Part shown: positions 1 to 8,414 of the stretch, piece after piece | Layout: each line of letters begins with the position of its first letter | Position numbering within the stretch: the first letter of the stretch is position 1 | NCBI RefSeq assembly: GCF_003053725.1 | Contig: NZ_QAYC01000010.1 | Location: 1 to 64,000, forward strand | Direction: 5' to 3' | DNA: 64,000 nt | Source of the DNA: Rhodovulum kholense | Lineage (GTDB): Bacteria; Pseudomonadota; Alphaproteobacteria; Rhodobacterales; Rhodobacteraceae | Notes under the pieces: model-generated | The model's input: the letters and a program-made list of their open reading frames with translations, nothing else | Database searches by the model: none | What the model was told of the DNA's origin: nothing | Made by a program: the position numbers and the translations under genes

Positions 1-96
1 ATCGTCTTGCAGGTCGGCTTCGGAGGTCTGCTCATGCTGCCCGGCTAGCATGCTGGATTCACGAGATGAATCCCCTGGATTTGCGCAACAACGCCA

Positions 97-735
97 CTGC
101 ATGTTGCCACGCTGATGGAACGGATGGGCATCGCGGCTCTCTATCGCCGACCGAACACCTCGAAACCCGCACCCGGGCACAAGATCTGCCCCTATCTTCC
201 GAGAAAGCTGCCGATCACGCGGCCCAACCAGGTCTGGGCGATGGACATCACCTGCATCCCGATGGCGCGGGGCTTCATCTCCCTCGCCGCCGTGCTGGAC
301 TGGTTCCCCCCGCTGCGTCCTTGCCTGGCGCGTGTCGATCACGCTGAAGGCCGGTTTTTGCATGGAAGCTGTGGAAGAGGCGCTTGTGCGTCACGGCGCG
401 CCCGAGTTCTTCAAAACCGATCAGGGCAGCCAGTTCACCTCGAGCGAGTTCATCAAGGTGCTGGCCGCCCGCGACATCAAGATCAGCATGGATGGTAAGG
501 GCGCGTGGCGGGACAATGTCTTCGTCGAGCGCTTGTGGCGGACCATCAAATACGAAGAGGTCTACCTGCGCGCCTATGCCAGCGTGTCCGAAGCCCGGAC
601 CCGGATCGGCCGGTATCTGACCTTCCACAATGGCCGCCACCCGCCTTCATCGCTTGACGCCCCCCCCCGATCAGGCCGACTTCCGCGAGCCAATGCCCCC
701 AAGCGGTGGCGGCGTAACCGAGGCGGAAAACCACT
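97..735 (+). pseudogene. IS3-family transposase (OrfB), frameshifted
   Basis: DDE integrase that would cut and join IS3-type ends. The reading frame begins around an RMGIAALYRRPNTSKPAPGH block, contains the first catalytic Asp in WAMDITCIP, then is lost. The second catalytic Asp (TDQGSQFTS) and the catalytic Glu region (WRDNVFVERLWRTIKYEEVY) lie in another frame starting before base 332. A third frame resumes at PPPDQADF. Both breaks fall in runs of C (305-311 and 660-668), so either slippage or base-calling error is possible. The N-terminal half upstream of base 97 is not recognisable. IS3 membership comes from the motif set; the exact IS is not identified. Confidence 0.8.
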
Positions 736-758
736 TGGCCCCCCGGAACCTGTTCAGA

Positions 759-1085
759 TCAACCGAACCACCTCTCATCCCCCCGCTGCGACAGCACCAT
801 GAGCCCTGCCGCTCCGGCCGCTCCCGCGCCTGGCCACCGCGCGACGCCCACGCCCAACCACTTGCGATGGGCAATCTCCTGCCACGCGCCCGTGCGCAGA
901 TCGAACTCCACCACATCGGTGCTGGAGGAAAACGGCCGGTTCGGGCTGTAGCTTCCGTCTGAACTCGCCAGAGCCGCGAACCTGTGCCGGTCCAGCGCCG
1001 CACCTCGATAGAAGGTTGTGTGGTCCCTGTTTGCGTCTTCAGCCATCACGTTAATCAGATAAAGAGCTGGAGCGATTTCGCTCAA
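759..1085 (-). CDS. Hypothetical protein, 3' end probably replaced by IS DNA
   Basis: Reads as 108 residues from a TTG start whose bases overlap the TGA stop of the gene before it (TTGA), so translation is probably coupled. The body includes a segment ending TDVVEFDLRTGAWQEIAH and a Gly/Ala-rich stretch. I do not recognise a family. The last ten or so codons run into the right end of the IS3-type element (the IS end lies near 775-780), so the native C-terminus is probably lost. Pairing with the preceding gene on the same strand, next to a vgrG fragment, hints at an effector/immunity neighbourhood, which is inference only. Confidence 0.45.
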   Translation of the reverse strand: MSEIAPALYLINVMAEDANRDHTTFYRGAALDRHRFAALASSDGSYSPNRPFSSSTDVVEFDLRTGAWQEIAHRKWLGVGVARWPGAGAAGAAGLMVLSQRGDERWFG

Positions 1086-1693
1086 GTGGCAAGATCAAGA
1101 CGCACGTGACCTGTCAGGTCCTCAGGCGGCGTCCGCTGCTTTCTCTGCCAACCGATCGTCTTCTGTCCGGCCTCTTCCGTTCCTTCCCGCGTTGCACGGA
1201 ACCCGACACCCGGCATCAGCAGCAGGCATTCGAACGCCGTGACTTCGATGTTCGAGAAATAGCAGTCGGGGCCCTTCACGAAAGGGGGCTCTCCGTTGAG
1301 CTGCTGTAACTGCCGCGGGGCAGGCAGCGGATCAACTCCGAAAAAAGGCTTGTTGCCGACGTGCAAGGGGAAAGCCGCAGAATGGCACATGATGCTATCG
1401 AGACCATCCTCGACGAAATCGAGCATCAGTCCGGAGACAAAGTTGATGCGACGGGAGGGCTGCAGGTCCACACCGCTTTTCTCAAGCGTTCCTATCGCTT
1501 CACGGGCCGCCTCTTCTCCCATGGTTTCGAGGAGAACCCGGTAGACTTCATCATTGCTTTGCAGACCTGCCGGCCCTTCCGCCTCGATTTCGCCGTAGAG
1601 TGGCTGCGCGATGGGCCGAGCTTCGGCTTCGGACATGCCAAAGCGCAAAGGTCCCAATCCGCTCTCTGGTAAGATTTCCCAGCTATCACTCAT
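1082..1693 (-). CDS. Hypothetical protein, immunity-like
   Basis: A 203-residue cytoplasmic protein with no signal peptide or membrane segment. I chose the ATG at 1693 because a GAGGAAAA ribosome-binding site sits nine bases upstream; an earlier ATG at 1714 exists but has no such site. The N-terminus has the pattern GLGPLRFGMSEAEA, seen in small proteins encoded beside polymorphic toxins. The middle carries an NFVSGLMLDF segment and the end is basic. It is coupled to the next gene and follows a vgrG fragment on the same strand. I cannot assign a function; toxin immunity is the best guess. Confidence 0.55.
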   Translation of the reverse strand: MSDSWEILPESGLGPLRFGMSEAEARPIAQPLYGEIEAEGPAGLQSNDEVYRVLLETMGEEAAREAIGTLEKSGVDLQPSRRINFVSGLMLDFVEDGLDSIMCHSAAFPLHVGNKPFFGVDPLPAPRQLQQLNGEPPFVKGPDCYFSNIEVTAFECLLLMPGVGFRATREGTEEAGQKTIGWQRKQRTPPEDLTGHVRLDLAT

Positions 1694-1746
1694 CGGAGTT
1701 TTCCTCTGTTTCATCGGATCATGCCTGCGTTACGCAAGCATTCCGC

Positions 1747-2222
1747 CTAGCTGTCACATCCCGCGAGATTGCAGATGCGCTTCCTGAACAGCTCGGGCCT
1801 GTGACGTCGCCAGTCCCTGAGGGGTCCGACGGGGGTTTGCCCCTTCAGGGCTGATTGCGGGAGCTGTTTCTTGTAGAGCTGGGCGTAGCGCAGGAGGGTC
1901 TGCTCAAGGTCCTCGCCACGCTGGATGCGCTGGCGCTGCGGGACATCCTCGTTCCTGACGTTGAACCGCTCGACCATGCCGTTCGTCTGCGGCCGCATCG
2001 GCGGCGCGAGACGATGCTCGATGCCGAGGTCCGCGCAGAGGAGGTCGAACGCGTGTTGTCCGGTTGCAACGCGCTTGCGCAGGCCGAAGAGGCGGTCGGT
2101 CAAAGCCTTGCCGTTATCGGTCAGCACGCGGGCGATCTTCATCGGGGCCGCGCGCTCCAGATCGCGAAGGAAACGGCGGGCGTTGGCCGCGGCCTGTGCG
2201 GGATAGAAGCGCACGAAAATCC
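1747..2222 (-). pseudogene. IS481-like transposase, C-terminal fragment
   Basis: About 155 residues of an integrase-core transposase. It begins inside the catalytic domain (FVRFYPAQAAANARRF), keeps the second catalytic Asp in VLTDNGKALTDRLFG and the Glu in PQTNGMVERFN, and ends normally with a stop at 1747. The N-terminal helix-turn-helix and the first catalytic Asp are missing, so it cannot act alone. Its upstream edge joins directly, out of frame, to the start of a vgrG gene at about 2220. This suggests insertion into vgrG followed by deletion of the front of the IS and the rest of vgrG. Confidence 0.75.
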
Positions 2223-2314
2223 TTGCCTTCGAACCGGCGCAGCACCAGGACGTCCTGCCCCAGCACCGTGGAAATCAGGGCCATGCGGGCGTCCTGACGG
2301 AAGAAGTCACTCAT
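2220..2314 (-). pseudogene. vgrG 5' fragment (type VI secretion tip protein)
   Basis: VgrG forms the spike of the type VI secretion needle and often carries or is followed by effectors. Here only the first ~32 codons remain. They start at an ATG with an AGAGGG ribosome-binding site and read MSDFFRQDARMALISTVLGQ, then a DVLVLRRFEG segment. This matches the usual VgrG opening in which a short leader is followed by a T-PLG-D-LLLxRFxG pattern. The reading stops at the junction with the IS481-like remnant. The match is short, so the family call is made from pattern recognition and should be searched. Confidence 0.55.
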
Positions 2315-2629
2315 GAAATACCCTCTTTTCAATACCGCGAAAGTGGTGGCGCACGTCGTGCCGTGACACCCCCCGACTGCCGTTCGCTTTGGGAGGCGCG
2401 GGCATTGGCGGCAGCGTGCCGATTTGAGGGGCGGCAAGGCTGGCCGACGGGACAGGACCGAGCCCTGCCAAGATCAGGTACCGAGGCCGTCCCGGGGGGC
2501 CACAAGGGCGCAATTCCCGGTGGCCAGGATCGCGCCGAGACTGCTCTCGCCGCGGCGACCACGAATGGCCGCTTCCGTGATCCGCGGGCGGCGCGGGCTT
2601 GAGGTGTCGAACGTCGGCTATCGGCATAT
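2315..2629 (+). other. Gene-free stretch between vgrG fragment and IS1182 element
   Basis: No reading frame here shows protein-like composition or a recognisable domain on either strand. If the vgrG fragment was once expressed, its promoter or an upstream hcp-type gene would have been here, but none is visible. The last base abuts the left terminal repeat of the IS1182-type element. Confidence 0.5.
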
Positions 2630-4200
2630 TCCGTTGAAAAACTCGTGCTTGATCGAGGTGTCTTCGGCTGATTCAATTCCCTCACTGGGTGGGAGGATCG
2701 GCACTGATGGGACCGCGGCAGGAGGCGCAGCCGGCGCTGTTCTGCGAGTTCTCGCTGGAAGATCATGTCCCGCCAGATTACCTTCTGCGCTCGATTGACC
2801 GGTTCGTGGATCTGTCCGGCATCCGTGCTTACCTCGCCGATTTCTACAGCCATGCGGGTCGTCCGTCTGTCGATCCGGAGTTGCTGATCCGCATGCTGTT
2901 GGTGGGGTATTGCTTCGGCATCCGGTCGGAACGGCGGCTCTGCGAAAAGGTGCATCTGAACCTCGCTTACCGTTGGTTCTGCCGCCTGGACCTCAGTGAC
3001 CGGGTCCCGGATCACTCGACTTTTTCGAAGAACCGGCACGGTCGGTTCCGTGACAGCGAGCTATTGCGGCATCCGTTCGAGACCACCTTGGCCCGGTGCA
3101 TCGACGAGGGGCTGGTTAGCGGCCAGCGCATGGCAGTTGATGCCAGCCTTATCGAAGCGGATGCGAACAAGCAGAACTCATCGCCGAAGGAGGACTGGGA
3201 CGCGAGGCAGATCAATCCCGCTGATGCGCCCCGAGCCGTTCGCGAGTATCCGGACGTCTTGGACCAAGCCGCATTCGGCGCGGCAAGCGAGGTCCAGCCC
3301 AAGTTCACCTCGCATTCCGACCCGGCGAGCCTGTGCACCGCGGCCCGGAAAGGCCCGGCATTCTTCGGCTATTCTGACAATTACCTGATCGACACGGACC
3401 ATGGTGTCATCGTGGACGTGGAAGGTGAGGCGGAGCAGAAAACGATCCGGGGGATCGTTTTCCCGCCGAACGGGTCGATCCGGCAGGCCGAAGCAGGATC
3501 AACCAAGACCATGCTGAGGCGCGTGAAGGCCAGGTTTGACCGTCACCCTGAACGCCTGATCGCGGACACCGCATACGGCACCGGGCCGATGCGGGGCTGG
3601 CTGGTCGATCGCAAGATCGCCCCGCATATCCCCGTCATCGACAAGTCGGGGCGCAATGATGGGACCTGGACTCGCGCCGACTTCGAGTGGGATGCAGAGA
3701 ACGACCAATACATCTGCCCCGAGGGGCACGAGCTGAAGCAGGTCCGCCGGAACTATTCCGACCCCACCCGCGGGCCGACCGGCAAGGGGACCGCCCGCTA
3801 TCGCGCCCTGAAAGAGGTCTGCCAAGCCTGCCCATCCAAGGCCATGTGCTGCCCGAACGCGGATGCTCGCAAGATCACCCGCGAGGAACATGAAGACGCC
3901 CGACAGGTTGCCCGCCAGATCGCCAGGACCGACCAATACGTGATCTCGATGAAGCCGAGGAAGAAAGTCGAGAGGCTCTTTGCCCACCTCAAGCGCATCC
4001 TCGGCCTGAACAGGCTTCGATTACGCGGCCCATGCGGCGCAAATGACGAATTCCTGCTTGCCGCAACCGTCCAGAACCTCCGGAAACTGGCCAAGATCCT
4101 TCCCGCACCGCAGCAACTGGGGAAAGCATGACAGGAAAGGCATTCACGGCCGCCTCAGGCGGGGAATTGCTGCGGTCGCGAACAGGTGTTTTTCCACGGA
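2630..4200 (+). mobile_element. IS1182-family insertion sequence
   Basis: About 1.57 kb element with one transposase gene. The ends form an imperfect inverted repeat: TCCGTTGAAAAACTCGTG starts at 2630 and its counterpart, reading AACAGGTGTTTTTCCACGGA on the plus strand, ends at 4200; 14 or so of 18 positions match. No clear target duplication is visible in the immediate flanks. The element looks intact and could be active. Confidence 0.75.
2707..4131 (+). CDS. IS1182-family transposase
   Basis: A 474-residue DDE transposase. The N-terminal helical region includes HAGRPSVDPELLIRMLLVGY and FSKNRHGRFRD, typical of the IS1182/IS5-like group. Catalytic residues appear as the Asp in MAVDASLIEAD, the Asp in IADTAYGTG and the Glu in KKVERLFAHLKRILGLNR. 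A Cys-rich insert (CPEGHE, CQACPSKAMCC) lies between the second and third catalytic residues, as in many family members. The ATG at 2707 was chosen over the GTG at 2689 because it starts at the usual distance from the left terminal repeat. The frame is full length with no internal stop. Confidence 0.9.
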   Translation: MGPRQEAQPALFCEFSLEDHVPPDYLLRSIDRFVDLSGIRAYLADFYSHAGRPSVDPELLIRMLLVGYCFGIRSERRLCEKVHLNLAYRWFCRLDLSDRVPDHSTFSKNRHGRFRDSELLRHPFETTLARCIDEGLVSGQRMAVDASLIEADANKQNSSPKEDWDARQINPADAPRAVREYPDVLDQAAFGAASEVQPKFTSHSDPASLCTAARKGPAFFGYSDNYLIDTDHGVIVDVEGEAEQKTIRGIVFPPNGSIRQAEAGSTKTMLRRVKARFDRHPERLIADTAYGTGPMRGWLVDRKIAPHIPVIDKSGRNDGTWTRADFEWDAENDQYICPEGHELKQVRRNYSDPTRGPTGKGTARYRALKEVCQACPSKAMCCPNADARKITREEHEDARQVARQIARTDQYVISMKPRKKVERLFAHLKRILGLNRLRLRGPCGANDEFLLAATVQNLRKLAKILPAPQQLGKA

Positions 4201-4349
4201 GTCGACGGGGAAGCTCCGTTGGCTCTGGCTTGCAAAATCACCGAGCGACCACTATTTTTTAAGACATCCTGGAACTGGAGATGCCATCAACATGGACCTG
4301 AACCTCGCCGCATTCGCCCCTTCGATTTTGCTGCGAGAAGTTCTGTCCC

Positions 4350-5933
4350 ATGCCTGCATCCGTTTCCCTCTCCGGCCTGTCTTGGTCCACGCCTGACGAC
4401 GCGCCCCTTGTTACCGATCTCAACCTGACTTTCGGCCCGGAGCGTACCGGCATCGTCGGACGCAATGGCATCGGCAAGAGTACCCTCCTTAGCCTGATTT
4501 CTGGTGATCAGCATCCCGCTTCGGGGCAGGTCCGCGTGACCGGCTCCATCGCGATGATGCGGCAGGAGGCGTTGGAGCGGCCCGATGACATCATCGCCGA
4601 TCTTTTCGGCGCACGATCCGCGCTCGATCTGCTTGACCGGGCGGAGGCCGGGCTTGCCGATGCCGATGAACTGGCAGACGCGGATTGGACCCTGCCCGCG
4701 CGGATGGAAGGGGCGCTTTTGCGCTGTGGTTTGTCGGTCGGGCCGCAGACCCTCCTGGCGACGCTATCCGGCGGCCAGCGCAGCCGTGCCGCTCTTGCCG
4801 CCCTGATCTTTGCCGAGCCGGATTTTCTGTTGCTGGACGAACCGACGAACAATCTCGACCGGGACGGTCGCAAGGCGGTGATCGACCTCATCCGGGGGTG
4901 GACAGGGGGTGCGATCATCGCCAGCCATGACCGCGAGCTTCTGGAGGAAATGGACGCCATCGTCGAACTCACCTCGCTTGGCGCGGCCCGGTATGGCGGG
5001 AATTACAGCGATTTCCGGCAGCGGAAGGACACCGAGATGGACGCGGCAGCGCGTGACCTCGCGGATGCGGAGAAAACCCGCGCCGACGCTGCCCGTCGCG
5101 CGCAGCAGGCAAGCGAACGCAAGGCCCGCAAGGACAGTGCCGGACACCGCGCGCGCGCAAGGGGCGATCAGCCGAAAATTCTGATGGACGCCGCCAAGGG
5201 GCGGGCCGAGGCGTCGGGCGGTGCGGGTGTGCGCCTGCGCGATGCCCGGCGCGAGGCGGCAGATAAGGCGTTGTCCGCCGCCCGCGTTAAGATCGAACCC
5301 CTGCAACCCTTGCGCATGGACATTCCCCCAACCGGCCTTGCCACCAGTAGAACGGTGCTGCGACTGGAGAAGGTGACCGGCGGCCATGATCCCGATCATC
5401 CCTTGATCCGTGATCTGTCGCTGACCGTGATTGGTCCCGAGCGCATTGTCATTACAGGGCCGAATGGCTGCGGAAAGACGACGCTTCTGAAGATCATTAC
5501 CGGAGAGATCGTGCCGCAAAGTGGTCTCGTGGCGCTTTCGGTTCCATTTGCGCTGCTGGATCAGCATGTCCAGCTGATCGACACCGCTCTGTCCCTTCGC
5601 GATAATTTCCGTCACCTTAATCCCTTGGCTGATCCCCATACCGCGCACGCGGCACTGGCCAGGTTCGGTTTCCGCGCCGCGGATACCTTGCGTTACGCGG
5701 GAGAGTTGAGCGGGGGCGAGCGTCTGCGCGCTGGACTGGCCTGTGCCCTCGGAGCCACCCCGCCGCCGCCGTTGCTGATCTTGGACGAGCCGACCAATCA
5801 CCTTGATCTTGATGGTATCACAGCACTTGAGGCTGCGCTGGCTGCTTATGATGGGGCAGTTTTGGCGATCAGCCATGACACGGCATTCCTTGAATCCCTC
5901 GCACCGGGCAGGACGATTGATCTTGGGGCATGA
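4350..5933 (+). CDS. ABC-F family ATPase
   Basis: Soluble protein with two ATPase modules and no membrane segments. ABC-F proteins act on ribosomes, in translation rescue or antibiotic protection. First module: Walker A GRNGIGKST at residues 37-45, signature LSGGQRSRAAL, Walker B FLLLDEPTNNLD. A charged linker (about 225-330) is rich in Ala, Arg and Asp and likely forms the coiled coil. Second module: GPNGCGKTT, LSGGERLRAG, LLILDEPTNHLD. Length (527) is normal. Codon use is less GC-biased at third positions than in the housekeeping genes downstream, and it sits beside an IS element, so transfer is possible. Subfamily and any resistance role are unknown. Confidence 0.88.
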   Translation: MPASVSLSGLSWSTPDDAPLVTDLNLTFGPERTGIVGRNGIGKSTLLSLISGDQHPASGQVRVTGSIAMMRQEALERPDDIIADLFGARSALDLLDRAEAGLADADELADADWTLPARMEGALLRCGLSVGPQTLLATLSGGQRSRAALAALIFAEPDFLLLDEPTNNLDRDGRKAVIDLIRGWTGGAIIASHDRELLEEMDAIVELTSLGAARYGGNYSDFRQRKDTEMDAAARDLADAEKTRADAARRAQQASERKARKDSAGHRARARGDQPKILMDAAKGRAEASGGAGVRLRDARREAADKALSAARVKIEPLQPLRMDIPPTGLATSRTVLRLEKVTGGHDPDHPLIRDLSLTVIGPERIVITGPNGCGKTTLLKIITGEIVPQSGLVALSVPFALLDQHVQLIDTALSLRDNFRHLNPLADPHTAHAALARFGFRAADTLRYAGELSGGERLRAGLACALGATPPPPLLILDEPTNHLDLDGITALEAALAAYDGAVLAISHDTAFLESLAPGRTIDLGA

Positions 5934-6232
5934 CTACTTTGTCCGCATACCCGCCCTCCGGACCGCGACTCTCCCAGACACCGCAGCCATCGCGGCCCGT
6001 CGCCCGGCCCGCTTCAGCAGAAATCGCGGGCGTCATAGAGAGTATGCAGCGCTTACCGTTCCAGTCATGTTCGATTTGGGGCAGCCAGTTGGCCGCCTTC
6101 GCCAGCGGCGGACCGGCGCCCGCCGTGCCATGGGCGTTCCTGGTCCCATCCCGCACCCGGCAGAAGCCGATCCGCTGCTCGCGCAGATGGGCCCGGCGCC
6201 GCCACGGGATCGGCCTCTTCCCGGAGCCGCAG

Positions 6233-6496
6233 TCAGTTCTGCACGGCCCCGCGCGGGGTGTCCGGATGGCGGGCCGGAGGCTCCAGAACCTCGGCCCGGA
6301 TCACCGCGGCATTCTCGCGCTCGGCCACCAGCCATGACGCGAAGGCCGCTTCGCCCGACCCGTCGAGCGCGTCGAGAAACACCTCGCCCAGCCGCCGTGC
6401 GGCATCCTCAAGCTCGGCAAAGCTGGCTGCGGCGTCGCCGAGACGGGTGCGGATCGCCTGCCGATCGGCGCTCAGCCCCTCGTCATCGAAGGCCAC
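6233..6496 (-). CDS. Possible small hypothetical protein
   Basis: An 87-residue frame from a GTG start with balanced, Ala/Glu/Asp-rich helical composition (for example AAASFAELEDAARRLGEVFL). The composition is closer to real proteins than other frames nearby, but the ribosome-binding site is weak and I recognise no family. It lies alone in a degraded region and may itself be a remnant. Confidence 0.3.
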   Translation of the reverse strand: MAFDDEGLSADRQAIRTRLGDAAASFAELEDAARRLGEVFLDALDGSGEAAFASWLVAERENAAVIRAEVLEPPARHPDTPRGAVQN

Positions 6497-6975
6497 ACGC
6501 TCGCGGTCAGCGATGATCCGGGGTCGGGCGGCGACCTGCCGGTCGACAGGATACGCTCTGGCGGCACCCGGCTGCTGATGGGGTTCTCACCAGGGGCCCG
6601 GATCCTGCATGCCCGAATTGGCGGGCTCGTGGTCGCCGCGTCCCCGATGCGCTGGCGCGGCGGACAAAGGCGGATCGTCGCAAACGCCGAGACGCTTGGC
6701 ATGCTGCGCCGGGTGAGCTTCGCGCATCTTCTGCCCGTCGACCCGGACCGGCCGCGCGCCCTGGCGCGGCTGCAAAATGTCGCTCTGGCGGTCCCGGCCA
6801 CTGCGCCCGCCGCCAGACCGCGGCCGGTGCTTGGCCCGGTCCGGAGGACCGCCGTGCCGAATTGATCCAACCTCTTTTCTTTCCGAGGAATTCCCCAATC
6901 TTCACCGAGCTTCTCTTTTCGGGTCTCACCTGTCATTTCGCCCCGGCCCCGGCCCCGACGCGGCGCGAGGAGGAC

Positions 6976-7118
6976 ATGACCTTTCTTGGCCGACTCCGGC
7001 GCCGGATGCGGAGGCGGCAGATTTTCGTCCCCTCGAAGGCATGCCCGACTATCTGCGGAACGAAAGCGGGCTGACACGGGGCGATATCCGCACAGCGCGC
7101 CGCCGCCACGACTGGTAG
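6976..7118 (+). pseudogene. DUF1127-type small protein, frameshifted
   Basis: Starts at an ATG preceded by GAGGAGG and reads MTFLGRLRRRMRRRQ. The expected continuation is found one frame over, after about base 7030: GMPDYLRNESGLTRGDIRTA ending RRRHDW and a stop. DUF1127 proteins are short, Arg-rich, and end with an (L)LRDIGLTRGDI-like motif; some act in RNA turnover and phosphate or stress regulation. The two halves fit this pattern well apart from the frame change, so I call it a recently broken gene, or a sequencing indel. Confidence 0.6.
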
Positions 7119-7658
7119 CGCGGCACCGTCGTCTCCTGCGGGAGGCGATGCCGGGACCGGGCGCCAAGGGGGCCGCCCGCTGCTCCGGATCGTCCTTCCG
7201 ATCCCGCCCGCAACGGCTCCGGATGGGTCAAGGGGAACCCGTCCGGAGGACCAGGGACCGGGCCAGGCCGCGCCCGTGTCGCGCCCGTGTCGCGCCGGGT
7301 TCCGTACGGCGACCGTCGTCTGCGTGGGGGGCGGGATCGAGGTCGTCGCGGTCGCGGAGGCGGGTTCCGGTCCGTTGACTGTGGCCCCGAGGGGCGCCTT
7401 GTCAGCAAGAGGTCATCCCGAACTGAAATAGCTTATTTATCGTTTATTTTCTTATTATTACTGGCTCACGCTAAGACCTCACGTCAACTCCTGATCTCCC
7501 CCATCCGGCCGGACCGACACGACACCCCGCCGGATCCGGGCCTCAGGGGATCGCCGCCCGCCACCCGGCGCAATCCTATGGCGACCCTCCGTCGCGGCGG
7601 CCCGGCACTGGACAAGCCCCGCGGCCGGGCGCTAGCTCTGAGGCAAACGGAGGGGCGG

Positions 7659-8414
7659 ATGCAGATCAGCGAAACGAGGGCCATCGTCACCGGTGGCGCG
7701 TCGGGACTTGGCGCGGCGACGGCGCGGGCGCTTTGCGCGGCAGAGGCGGCGGTGACCATTCTTGACCGGGATACCGACCGCGGCATGGAGCTGGCCGCCG
7801 AAATCGGCGCGGGCTTTCAGCCGGTCGACGTGACCGACGAACCCTCGGTCGAACAGGCCGTGGGCGAGGCCTCGGCGCAGATGGGCGGTATCACCGCCTG
7901 CATCAGCTGCGCGGGCATCGCGACGGCCGAGCGCACGCTGGGCCGGTCCGGGCCGCACGGGCTGGAAAGCTTTCGCCGCACCGTCGAGATCAACCTGATC
8001 GGCAGTTTCAACGTGCTCAGGCTGGCCGCGGCCGAGATGGCGCAGAACGCCCCCGATGACGACGGCTGCCGCGGGGTGATCGTCAACACCGCCTCGATCG
8101 CCGCCTATGACGGGCAGAAGGGGCAGGCCGCCTATGCGGCCTCGAAGGGCGGTATCGCGGCGATGACGCTGCCGCTGGCGCGCGATCTGGCCGGACTCCG
8201 GATCCGGGTGATGGCGATCGCGCCGGGGATCTTCCGCACCCCGATGCTGGAGGGGCTGGGTCAGGAGGTCATGGACGGGCTCGCCGCCGATGTGCCGAAC
8301 CCGCCCCGGCTGGGCGATCCGGCGGAATACGCAGCCCTTGTGCTGCATATCCTGCAGAACGGCTACATGAACGGCGAGGTGATCCGGCTGGATGCGGGGC
8401 TTCGGATGAGATGA
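7659..8414 (+). CDS. SDR-family dehydrogenase, 3-hydroxyacyl-CoA type
   Basis: Cytoplasmic NAD-dependent oxidoreductase of 251 residues. The Rossmann motif TGGASGLG is at 11-18 and Asp36 ends the second strand, which favours NAD over NADP. Catalytic residues are Ser146, Tyr159 and Lys163 (YAASK), with Asn112. The overall pattern, including the PGIFRTPML segment and a short C-terminus, resembles type II 3-hydroxyacyl-CoA dehydrogenases (HSD10-like) that oxidise beta-hydroxyacyl-CoA. The ATG at 7659 follows GGAGGGGCGG. It overlaps the next gene by four bases (ATGA), so the two are one transcript. The exact substrate is inferred. Confidence 0.8.
   Translation: MQISETRAIVTGGASGLGAATARALCAAEAAVTILDRDTDRGMELAAEIGAGFQPVDVTDEPSVEQAVGEASAQMGGITACISCAGIATAERTLGRSGPHGLESFRRTVEINLIGSFNVLRLAAAEMAQNAPDDDGCRGVIVNTASIAAYDGQKGQAAYAASKGGIAAMTLPLARDLAGLRIRVMAIAPGIFRTPMLEGLGQEVMDGLAADVPNPPRLGDPAEYAALVLHILQNGYMNGEVIRLDAGLRMR

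Larger units (their letters stand above)
5934..7658 (+). other. Long low-coding region with gene remnants
   Basis: About 1.7 kb with no convincing full-length gene. It contains a possible short gene on the minus strand (6233-6496), a frameshifted DUF1127 gene (6976-7118), and an AT-rich patch at about 7425-7470 (stretches such as TTATTTATCGTTTATTTTC) that stands out from the GC-rich surroundings and could carry a promoter for the dehydrogenase gene at 7659. Open frames elsewhere have random-looking composition. A plus-strand frame at 6484-6865 looks partly protein-like but has no identifiable start or domain. Confidence 0.6.

Noticed and set aside
2329-3039. 236-codon minus-strand frame across the IS1182 left end
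   Set aside because: Runs from gene-free DNA into antisense of the transposase; no protein-like pattern.
6578-6865. 95-codon plus-strand frame in the low-coding region
   Set aside because: Some protein-like composition but no ribosome-binding site, no domain and an open frame before its ATG; noted only in the region description.
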